Below are positions 7,765-13,768 of a DNA stretch of 22,474 nucleotides, piece by piece. The notes below the pieces were generated by a model that had not been told where the DNA came from, did no database searches, and saw nothing but the letters and a program-made list of their open reading frames with translations. Numbering within the stretch: position 1 is the stretch's first letter; every line of letters begins with the position of its first letter. Origin of the DNA: JBPOJN01 sp052033505 (lineage in GTDB: Bacteria; UBA10199; JACPAL01; GCA-016699445); assembly GCA_052033505.1 (NCBI GenBank), contig JBPOJN010000006.1, positions 1 through 22,474 on the forward strand, read 5' to 3'. The translations under genes were made by a program, and so were the position numbers.

Positions 7765-8652
7765 GTGACAACCAAGAGTAAACCTGAGTTTTATTACAAA
7801 TACATGTCGCTATGTGGTGCTGCTAGCACTTTAATGCGCAAAGCCCTCAAATGGGATTGCCCACTCAATTTCAACGACCCTTTTGATTTGCGACAAGAAT
7901 TTAGCTTTAGCTTTTCTGAAGATGATTTTTTCGAACACTATAAAAATAGGTCAATCCAACAGCTAAGAAATAATGAGCCTGTTAGAAAAAATGCAGACCG
8001 AATCACATGCATGCGAGCTTTGAATCGATTTGTTACAGATGATGAAAACGAAGCGTTTTGGTCTTCTAAAAGACGGAATGTGATCAATACTCATTTAGAA
8101 ATGTTAACCACATTTAAAATGTCATGGTTTGAGCAAGTTAAAAAGTATCGCGTGTTGTGCTTGTCTGAAGAAGAAAACCATCCCCTGATGTGGGCACATT
8201 ATGGTGATATGCATAGAGGTGCCGTCATAAAACTAAAATCTAACTATGGCGAAAATTCACATTTTATTGATGCCAAGCCAGTTACTTACTCAAAAGATTT
8301 ACCGCATATAGCATCTCTTCAGGAATGGATTGATCAGTGTATAGGTGCTGGTGAAGAGCTTGATGACAAAGCCATTTTTCATAGAATTGTTTATACAAAG
8401 AGTGAACATTGGCATTACGAAAATGAATGGCGTTGCATCGTACCAGAGGAGCAAGATTTATTGCTCGGTCAGGTACAAGTTTATAATATCCATCCCGAAG
8501 AAATTGATTCTGTGATTTTTGGATGCCGGTCGAATCCACATGAGACTGACATCATAAAAAAATACTGTGCTTTTGAATTACCGCACATCAAATTTTTCAA
8601 AGCTGAAATGTCTAAAGATGAATATCGGTTAACGTCCAGGAGGTTGGATTGA
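7765..8652 (+). CDS. DUF2971 domain protein
   Basis: A 295-residue protein starting at GTG, with GGGGGAG immediately upstream. It opens with YYKYMSL and LNFNDPFD (about 10-16 and 34-42) and continues with PLMWAHYGDMHRGAVI near 140-155, then a YENEWR segment near 216. These are the recurring signatures of DUF2971 proteins. The biochemical function of the family is not established; members are common in accessory and phage-defence neighbourhoods. The gene opens a second plus-strand cluster in which the following frames abut or overlap (8652/8649 or 8730, 9389/9392, 9958/9958), suggesting one transcript. Confidence 0.8.
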   Translation: MTTKSKPEFYYKYMSLCGAASTLMRKALKWDCPLNFNDPFDLRQEFSFSFSEDDFFEHYKNRSIQQLRNNEPVRKNADRITCMRALNRFVTDDENEAFWSSKRRNVINTHLEMLTTFKMSWFEQVKKYRVLCLSEEENHPLMWAHYGDMHRGAVIKLKSNYGENSHFIDAKPVTYSKDLPHIASLQEWIDQCIGAGEELDDKAIFHRIVYTKSEHWHYENEWRCIVPEEQDLLLGQVQVYNIHPEEIDSVIFGCRSNPHETDIIKKYCAFELPHIKFFKAEMSKDEYRLTSRRLD

Positions 8653-8729
8653 AACCTTTTATTACCGCACGGATTTCTTCAACTACGCCAAATGTGCCCA
8701 TTGTGCCTTTTTTTTTGGGGAGAGTCGTG

Positions 8730-9392
8730 ATGTGCATCTTCGATTTTTCAATCAAAGAATTTCTTCTAGATAAGACCATCTTGAATATGTTGAGCATACT
8801 CATGTCAGGGGCTGGTATTTTTTCAGTCTTGTCTCAATTTTATATTCCAAAAGAACCGATGGAATTGCACATGACTTTTTATAATGCAAATCCATTTGCC
8901 ATCAAACACAGTCATCAAATGGGTGTGAAAAATCTTACAGACAACCTCTTTATTGGCATGGCAACTCTGGGGCTACTGATTCAAATCCCATTGACTATCT
9001 ATGAAGATGATTTTCGTAAATCAGGCCTCAGCAAAAACCAATACTGGTTGGTTTTTATTTTAATCGCATTGGTGATTTCTTTCCTGGTTATGTCCGCGGC
9101 TGCATTTGCAAAACGGCGCGCGAAGAAAAAATGGCTACCCGAAATTGTTCAATCTCAATCAGCCGCCTTTGAACAAGCAAAGGATATTTTATCTCATGAC
9201 GGATGGAGAACGGATCAGTTGAATATCAAAGACACGATTGCTGATCCTGAAAAATATCGATCAATCAATTTTGACACGGCAGAAAAGCTCGTTACGCAGA
9301 TTGAAAAACTGCTAGAAGTGCCCGATTCAAAAAGTGGCTTGCCCAATCGCCTTGAAAAACTAAAACCATATTTTGAAAAGGCCACTTCATGA
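8730..9392 (+). CDS. Three-helix membrane protein of unknown function
   Basis: The open frame begins at a TTG at 8649, but GGGGAG at 8717-8722 points to the ATG at 8730, giving 220 residues. Three hydrophobic segments are visible at about 16-38, 73-91 and 105-127. The last is followed by a basic run (AKRRAKKKW, about 127-135), which suggests that the C-terminal 85 residues are cytoplasmic. That tail is charged and helical, ending in repeated LEKL-type heptads. I do not recognise a family. In a cluster of defence-like genes it could be a membrane effector or anchor, but nothing in the sequence proves that. It overlaps the next gene by 4 bp (ATGA). Confidence 0.7.
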   Translation: MCIFDFSIKEFLLDKTILNMLSILMSGAGIFSVLSQFYIPKEPMELHMTFYNANPFAIKHSHQMGVKNLTDNLFIGMATLGLLIQIPLTIYEDDFRKSGLSKNQYWLVFILIALVISFLVMSAAAFAKRRAKKKWLPEIVQSQSAAFEQAKDILSHDGWRTDQLNIKDTIADPEKYRSINFDTAEKLVTQIEKLLEVPDSKSGLPNRLEKLKPYFEKATS

Positions 9393-9958
9393 AAGCCAAT
9401 ATGATTATAAAAAAGGTTTCTCCGCATCAGTCTCTCCATGAATTCGTAATCTTCGCAGAACATCAGGTGCCAAATTTGATTCACAATATCAAAATTTTAA
9501 GAGAACAAGTACCGTTTGACCTGAAAAATCCGGTGTTATCATTTTTACTGAATCGTTGTTGTAATCAAGTTCTTGAAGAGCTTGTTTTAAGAATCCATGA
9601 GGGTTGGGAAATATTAAATGACGAGCTGCAAAAACTGAAACTACCAATCCTCCCGCTTGATGATGATGATTATAAAGATCTCGATACGTTAAGAAATAAA
9701 TTAATTGCTCATCGTGTTCGAACCGGACTTTATGCAAAGGATAATTTTACTGAGTGGTATTCCAAAAAATACGGCTCACATGAAAAGGTTTTTGAACTGA
9801 TATCCCGGATCACAGAGAAAATGACTGGAAAAATATTTTTCCTAGAGGAGAAAGAATTACTTGATAGCAGTCACGCCTCAGTACGAATCGATGCCAAAAT
9901 AAAAAGTGACGATATTGGCAAGCTCCTGAGTGCACTTAAGGAGGCGAAAATATATTAA
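9389..9958 (+). CDS. Uncharacterised protein with HEPN-like Rx5H motif
   Basis: An all-helical-looking, soluble protein of 189 residues, with its ATG overlapping the previous stop. Near residue 102-110 it contains LRNKLIAHR within a DDDDYKDLDTLRNKLIAHR-like context. An Arg, a polar residue and a His spaced Rx5H at the start of a helix is the active-site signature of HEPN ribonucleases, and the RNKxIAHR form is common among AbiU2-like and other HEPN proteins. Two long helices before the motif fit that fold. The rest is unfamiliar. If the assignment is right, the protein would be an RNA-cleaving effector or toxin; its partners would be the flanking genes. The family assignment rests on one motif, so it is tentative. 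Confidence 0.6.
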   Translation: MKANMIIKKVSPHQSLHEFVIFAEHQVPNLIHNIKILREQVPFDLKNPVLSFLLNRCCNQVLEELVLRIHEGWEILNDELQKLKLPILPLDDDDYKDLDTLRNKLIAHRVRTGLYAKDNFTEWYSKKYGSHEKVFELISRITEKMTGKIFFLEEKELLDSSHASVRIDAKIKSDDIGKLLSALKEAKIY

Positions 9959-10467
9959 TGCACCTCAACTGCACTCAAAAACTCCTCAAAGCCCTCGCAC
10001 TCCCAAAAGAACAACTCACACCACCAGCATCAGAAAAATTACACAGCTGGCATGCCCATATCGTAACGATCGCCAGATCAAAAACGATCATCGCTGTAAA
10101 TGATCGAAATTTATTTGCCATCATCATTCCTGAAATCAGAAAAGAGCGATTAAAAAATCTATCGAGTGAGTTTTATCTGGCCTTGTCTGCCGCACTCAAA
10201 AGTGAAAGATTCGAACAGTCTCAGATAGACATGCTTTTTGGTGAAGACATTTTATTTTCAAAATCCCATGATCGAAAGGTCATTGGCATCATCAATCAGA
10301 TCGTGAAAGACATAAAATACCGAATAGAGCAAACCGGTGGCTGGAACTCAGTGGATATTCTTGGACTCACAAAATCTATCAATCGCACCCCTTGGCTTGC
10401 CATGAGCAAGAAACCCATATTTCCAATTGAACAGATGAACCACGATCTAAAAAAGCTGCTTCACTAA
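9958..10467 (+). CDS. DUF6933-like protein
   Basis: A 169-residue soluble protein. The opening HLNCTQKLLKAL, the WHAHIVTIARSKTIIAVND strand pair at about 31-49 and FAIIIPEIRKERLKNL after it resemble what I remember of DUF6933 proteins, which begin with a CTQKL motif and a WHANL/NDKTL strand pair. The function of that family is unknown to me. The ATG shares a base with the stop of the preceding gene, and AAGGAGG at 9938-9944 is the nearest ribosome binding site, rather far upstream (13 nt), so translation is probably coupled. It is the last gene of the cluster that starts at 7765. Confidence 0.65.
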   Translation: MHLNCTQKLLKALALPKEQLTPPASEKLHSWHAHIVTIARSKTIIAVNDRNLFAIIIPEIRKERLKNLSSEFYLALSAALKSERFEQSQIDMLFGEDILFSKSHDRKVIGIINQIVKDIKYRIEQTGGWNSVDILGLTKSINRTPWLAMSKKPIFPIEQMNHDLKKLLH

Positions 10468-10523
10468 TCAGGCTTTCCGGCTCCAAATCCACCCTCACTT
10501 TCTCCTCATCCCGTATACATCCC

Positions 10524-10573
10524 ATGAACCCTCGCTCATAACGCAGGGTTAGGCATCATCCATGCCGGTTCAT
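10524..10573. promoter_or_regulatory. Potential three-way-junction structure upstream of the recombinase
   Basis: In the 191-bp gap between the last accessory gene and the recombinase, nested inverted repeats occur. ATGAAC (10524-10529) pairs with GTTCAT (10568-10573) as an outer stem. Inside it, CCCT (10529-10532) pairs with AGGG (10545-10548), extended by GC/GC, and GGCAT (10552-10556) pairs with ATGCC (10562-10566). This could be an RNA leader fold or a recombinase binding or attachment region. The rest of the gap shows no strong promoter; AAAGGA just before 10659 is the recombinase ribosome binding site. Confidence 0.35.
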
Positions 10574-10658
10574 ATGACTTGCTACACGAGCCATAGAATC
10601 CCATCATGAATGGTTGAAAAGCCGCACGCACACAAAAATGTAATGAAAGGACAAAATC

Positions 10659-12158
10659 ATGAACGCCATCATTCTCGCCCGCGTTTCCACCAAAGAACAA
10701 GAAGAAGGTCACAGCATCGATGCACAAGTTTCGCGTTTGCAGGAATATTGCCAACGCAAGCGACTCAATGTGCTCAAAACCTGCCGCGTGATTGAATCAT
10801 CGACTCAAGGCGAGCGCAAAGAATTCCAGCAAGTCATCAATTTTGCCAAAGCGCAAAAAGAAACTGTGGCCATTGTCATCGATGCGGTGGATCGCTTTCA
10901 ACGGCGCTTTAAAGAAACGGTGGATTTAGATAGCCAACTTCGCTCAGGAAAAATTGAGCTCCATTTCAACCGCGAAAATCTCATCATCAACCGCGACTCC
11001 ACCGGCACGCAGCATCTCATGTGGAATATGTCAGTGCTCATGTCCAATTCCTACATTTTGAATTTGAGCGACAACGTGAAGCGCAGTCTCAATCACAAGA
11101 TCAAAAATGGCGAATGGATTGGTAAGGCGCCACTGGGTTACAAAAACGAGCCTGATCCCGTTACAGGTAAAAGAAAAATCGTTCTCGATGCTGAAAAATC
11201 ATTTTTGGTACGGCGCGTGTTTGAAGAATACGGCATCGGTGGCAAGTCGATTCGCGAAGTAGCGGCTCTTGCTAAAAAATGGGGCCTCACCGGTTACAAA
11301 GGGCGCACGCTCACAGCGAGCCTTGTCCATGTGCTCATTCAAAACCCATTTTACTACGGTGCCATGCGTATCAAAGAGCAAATCTATCCGGCGATTCATG
11401 AACCGATCATCACCAAGGAACTTTTTGATCGCTGTGAGTCGATCCGCTTGGGTTGGAAAAAGAAACCGTTTATTCAATCAAGCAAACCATTCGTTTTTCG
11501 CGGACTCATCAAATGCGCTCATTGCGGCTGCGCCATCTGCAGCGATCTCAAAAAAGGCAAATACGTTTATCTGTTTTGCACCCAATCGCGTGGACCGTGC
11601 ACGGGCACACGTATCCGTGAAGAACACTTAGTGGAGCAGGTTCGCAACGTCTTCAAAGACCTCACCATCCCAGAACCCACACTCAATGCCATCAAAGATC
11701 ACCTGAACAAAACTGCCAAAGCCAAAATGCAATTTCACGAAGACGCCATCCAGCGAGTGCAACGGGATTACAATCAAATGCAAAAGAAACTCGACGCGCT
11801 TTTGGATATGCGGCTCGACGGGAGTATTACACGGGATGAGTACGACAAAAAGTGCACGGAACTTAAAGAAAAGCAGTACGAGCTCGGTCACCAACTTTCG
11901 GCCCATACGCAGGCGGACGAAAGCTTCAATTTTACTATTTCAGCCTTGTTGGACTTGGCTTCGCGGGCCTTTGAGTTATTCGAGAGTTCGAAAGTGGAGC
12001 AAAAGCGTCAACTCATCAATCTGACACTTTCGAACTTGCGTTTAAATGGCGCAACTCTTGAATATGAAAAGAAGAAGCCGTTCTCCCTGTTCGGAAAAAC
12101 GGCTTCTTGTCTGGATATGCTCCGGGGGTGGGATTCGAACCCACGACCAAGTGATTAA
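10659..12158 (+). CDS. Large serine recombinase/integrase
   Basis: A 499-residue serine recombinase. The catalytic domain begins ILARVSTKEQ with nucleophile S10 and R8, and carries the DRF-type arginines near 79-83. The central Recombinase domain includes IGKAPLGY and SIREVAALA (about 155-215). A zinc ribbon follows, with C286, C289, C291 and C294 and later cysteines near 310, and then a coiled-coil stretch at about 345-410. This is the layout of large serine integrases, which recombine DNA through a covalent Ser-DNA link without needing homology. The last 11 residues (RGWDSNPRPSD) are simply the antisense reading of the tRNA-Asn gene, and the TAA stop lies in its anticodon loop. The ribosome binding site is AAAGGA, 7-8 nt before the ATG. 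It is the likely mover of the island. Confidence 0.9.
   Translation: MNAIILARVSTKEQEEGHSIDAQVSRLQEYCQRKRLNVLKTCRVIESSTQGERKEFQQVINFAKAQKETVAIVIDAVDRFQRRFKETVDLDSQLRSGKIELHFNRENLIINRDSTGTQHLMWNMSVLMSNSYILNLSDNVKRSLNHKIKNGEWIGKAPLGYKNEPDPVTGKRKIVLDAEKSFLVRRVFEEYGIGGKSIREVAALAKKWGLTGYKGRTLTASLVHVLIQNPFYYGAMRIKEQIYPAIHEPIITKELFDRCESIRLGWKKKPFIQSSKPFVFRGLIKCAHCGCAICSDLKKGKYVYLFCTQSRGPCTGTRIREEHLVEQVRNVFKDLTIPEPTLNAIKDHLNKTAKAKMQFHEDAIQRVQRDYNQMQKKLDALLDMRLDGSITRDEYDKKCTELKEKQYELGHQLSAHTQADESFNFTISALLDLASRAFELFESSKVEQKRQLINLTLSNLRLNGATLEYEKKKPFSLFGKTASCLDMLRGWDSNPRPSD
12072..12108 (-). terminator. Intrinsic terminator of tRNA-Asn, lying inside the recombinase frame
   Basis: AAGAAGCCGTT at 12072-12082 is perfectly inverted as AACGGCTTCTT at 12098-12108, an 11-bp stem with a 15-nt loop. 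Read on the minus strand, the hairpin begins 11 nt after the tRNA 3' end and is followed by CTTTTC, as expected for a Rho-independent terminator. On the plus strand the same bases encode the recombinase residues KKPFSLFGKTAS. Confidence 0.75.
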
Positions 12159-12191
12159 CAGTCACCTACTCTGCCGCTGAGCTACCCCGGA
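12120..12191 (-). tRNA. tRNA-Asn (anticodon GTT)
   Basis: On the minus strand the sequence begins TCCGGGGTAGCTCAGCGGCA and folds as a complete 72-nt cloverleaf. The acceptor stem is TCCGGGG with CCCCGGA, discriminator G at 12120. The anticodon arm is GGTGA-CTGTTAA-TCACT with GTT at 12157-12159, and the T arm is GTGGG-TTCGAAT-CCCAC. The 3' CCA is not encoded (the next bases read CAT), so it must be added after transcription. It has its own promoter and terminator and overlaps the recombinase frame antisense. Confidence 0.95.
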
Positions 12192-12223
12192 ATATGTTCT
12201 GCCTCATCGCAAAACGAGGCGGC

Positions 12224-12252
12224 ACGCTAACCTCACATTTGAAAACTGTCAA
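12224..12252 (-). promoter_or_regulatory. Sigma70-type promoter of tRNA-Asn
   Basis: Read on the minus strand, a perfect -35 TTGACA (12247-12252) is followed after 17 bp by TAGCGT (12224-12229) as a -10 element, 33 bp before the tRNA 5' end. A small hairpin, GCCTC/GAGGC (12201-12220), lies between the -10 element and the tRNA and would be in the precursor leader. Confidence 0.65.
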
Positions 12253-12284
12253 AATATTCGAATACGCTTCCTCATACTTTCTGT

Positions 12285-12313
12285 CCCTTGACTTACACCT
12301 TCAACATGCACAT
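12285..12313 (+). promoter_or_regulatory. Possible heat-shock-type promoter of htpX
   Basis: CCCTTGACT at 12285-12293 resembles the sigma32 -35 element (CCCTTGAA), with a partial -10 match GCACAT at 12308-12313 after 14 bp. The same TTGACT could serve as a sigma70 -35 with a poor -10. Heat control of htpX is known in E. coli; here it is a suggestion. Confidence 0.3.
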
Positions 12314-12339
12314 CCTTCTCGCTCACAGGAGAGATGCTT

Positions 12340-13257
12340 ATGTCTTGGCTCAAGCGTATCGGACTTTTCATGGTTCTCAACATCATCGTTGTCGTTAGTA
12401 TTTCGGCCATATTGAATGTGCTGGGCGTACAACCTTATTTGAACAGCCAAGGCTTGGACTACCGTTCCTTGATGATCTTTTGCCTTGTTTGGGGCATGGC
12501 AGGCTCCCTCATCTCTCTTGCTCTCTCACGTCAAATGGCCAAATGGACAATGGGCGTCCAGGTGATCGACCCAAACACGTCCACACCTGGAGAGCGCTGG
12601 CTCTTAGATCTCGTTTCCCGACTGTCTCAAACAGCAGGCCTCACAACAACGCCGGAAGTGGGCGTGTACTCCTCCCCTGAAGTGAATGCCTTTGCGACCG
12701 GACCGACGCGTTCCCGCTCCCTCGTCGCCGTTTCTTCAGGACTCATGCAGAAAATGAACAAAGAAGAAATCGAAGGTGTCTTGGGACATGAGATCGCTCA
12801 TATCGCTAATGGCGATATGGTCACGATGACATTGCTTCAGGGTGTGGTGAATGCCTTCGTCATGTTTCTGGCGCGCGTCGCGGCCTTCGTGGTGGCGCAA
12901 GCCCTGCGGAACCGTGACGATCGTGAAGGCGGGATGTCTCGTGGCATGTACTTTTTGATGCAATTTGTTTTTGAAATCGTCTTTATGATCGCGGGATCGA
13001 TGATTGTCGCTTGGTTTTCGCGCTATCGCGAATTTCGGGCGGACGCCGGTGGAGCTGCGGTCGCTGGACGTCACAAAATGATCCGAGCCCTCAAAGCCCT
13101 TCAAAATGTTTCTGCGATCGCCGATCCAAGATCGACACATGCTGCAGTGAAAGCTTTAAAAATTTCTAATCGGCGGGGACGTTTCGGTATTCTATTTTCC
13201 ACTCATCCGCCTTTGGAAGATAGGATTCAAAGGCTCGAAGCAGCGACTTCATTTTGA
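12340..13257 (+). CDS. htpX: HtpX membrane zinc metalloprotease
   Basis: A 305-residue M48-family protease that degrades damaged membrane proteins at the inner membrane. Two N-terminal hydrophobic segments lie at about 7-29 and 44-62. The zinc motif HEIAH is at 150-154 in GHEIAHIANGDM, with the third ligand E231 in YREFRADAGGA. Two further hydrophobic stretches are at about 165-188 and 203-226, the usual HtpX topology and length. The ATG at 12340 is preferred over that at 12334: AGGAG at 12327-12331 is 8 nt from the former but only 2 nt from the latter, and the resulting MSWLKRIGLF start matches the family. It converges with the next gene and overlaps it by 9 bp. Confidence 0.95.
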   Translation: MSWLKRIGLFMVLNIIVVVSISAILNVLGVQPYLNSQGLDYRSLMIFCLVWGMAGSLISLALSRQMAKWTMGVQVIDPNTSTPGERWLLDLVSRLSQTAGLTTTPEVGVYSSPEVNAFATGPTRSRSLVAVSSGLMQKMNKEEIEGVLGHEIAHIANGDMVTMTLLQGVVNAFVMFLARVAAFVVAQALRNRDDREGGMSRGMYFLMQFVFEIVFMIAGSMIVAWFSRYREFRADAGGAAVAGRHKMIRALKALQNVSAIADPRSTHAAVKALKISNRRGRFGILFSTHPPLEDRIQRLEAATSF

Positions 13258-13764
13258 CCTTCGATAATCTTCGGCCAATTCCAGATAATGATCGCAACCA
13301 AGAGAAGCTCTTTGGGCCATCGGTTCGGTTACGGCACCACGAAGCTTCGCAGGAACGCCGGCCATAATGACATTCGAAGGAACAACTTCTCCTTCTCTGA
13401 CCAATGCCCCGGCGGCGATAACCGACCCTTTTCCGATTTTCGCGTAGCTTAAGACGATCGAACCCATTCCGATCAGGCATTCGTCTTCGATGACACATCC
13501 ATGCACGATGGCATTGTGTCCGATCGTCACGCGCCGTCCGATCAACGTAGGACCGTCCAGCGTCTCCGCATGCACGATCGTACCGTCCTGGATATTCGTC
13601 TCTGCTCCAACGACGATGCGGTTCGTATCGCCACGCAACACACAATGATACCAAATGTTCACTCGCGGCCCGATCTCGACGTCACCGATGATCACGGCAT
13701 TTTCGGCGATAAAAGCAGTCGGGTCGATTTTAGGAGTCTTGTCTTTGTAAGTTTTCAGCAACAC
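13249..13764 (-). CDS. Gamma-class carbonic anhydrase family protein
   Basis: A 171-residue left-handed beta-helix protein built of hexapeptide repeats (IIGDVEIG, LIGRRVTIG, CLIGMGSIV, VIAAGALV). It carries the three zinc-ligand histidines of gamma-carbonic anhydrases: H65 in IVHAE, H83 in IGHN and H88 in VHGC. R44 and Q59 are also at their usual positions in the family. It would interconvert CO2 and bicarbonate in the cytoplasm, although many YrdA/PaaY-like members have little measured activity. It starts at GTG (13762-13764) only 4 bp after the stop of the upstream beta-helix gene and has no obvious ribosome binding site of its own, so translation is likely coupled to that gene. Confidence 0.85.
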   Translation of the reverse strand: MLLKTYKDKTPKIDPTAFIAENAVIIGDVEIGPRVNIWYHCVLRGDTNRIVVGAETNIQDGTIVHAETLDGPTLIGRRVTIGHNAIVHGCVIEDECLIGMGSIVLSYAKIGKGSVIAAGALVREGEVVPSNVIMAGVPAKLRGAVTEPMAQRASLGCDHYLELAEDYRRSK

Positions 13765-13768
13765 AGAA

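Larger units (their letters stand above)
1..12128. mobile_element. Right-hand part of a defence-type genomic island at tRNA-Asn
   Basis: All plus-strand genes from the window start to the serine recombinase are AT-rich, in contrast to the GC-rich genes after about 15.8 kb. Their content (restriction-modification, Fic, DUF2971, HEPN-like, recombinase) is typical of accessory defence islands. The recombinase is the last gene and its frame ends inside an intact tRNA-Asn gene, which is the usual layout of the integrase-proximal end of an element inserted at the 3' end of a tRNA. The exact right junction cannot be fixed; it should lie in or just beside the 3' half of the tRNA (near 12,120-12,150). 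I found no second copy of the tRNA 3' end between 1 and 12,100, so the left attachment site should be upstream of the window. Confidence 0.6.

Noticed and set aside
8649..8729. TTG-started N-terminal extension of the membrane protein
   Set aside because: The extension spans a low-complexity T-run and the GGGGAG ribosome site that fits the ATG at 8730, so the shorter start is favoured.
10548..10554. GTTAGGC-like 7-mer resembling an integron attC core site
   Set aside because: No partner RYYYAAC core at a suitable distance and no tyrosine integron integrase in the window.
1..12100. Second copy of the tRNA-Asn 3' end as left attachment site
   Set aside because: Reading for the T-arm sequence GGGATTCGAACCC and its complement found none in this interval; the left end is presumed outside the window.
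12119..12158. C-terminal RGWDSNPRPSD of the recombinase as a conserved protein motif
   Set aside because: It is the antisense translation of the tRNA-Asn T arm and anticodon arm, a common artefact at gene ends over tRNAs, so it has no independent protein meaning.
12194..12415. A 73-codon plus-strand frame running from the tRNA upstream region into htpX
   Set aside because: It covers the tRNA promoter and the htpX start in another frame and shows no family features.
13166..13654. A 162-codon minus-strand frame over the carbonic anhydrase
   Set aside because: It is rich in Arg, Cys and Trp with no domain and overlaps a gene with intact zinc ligands; it is a shadow frame.
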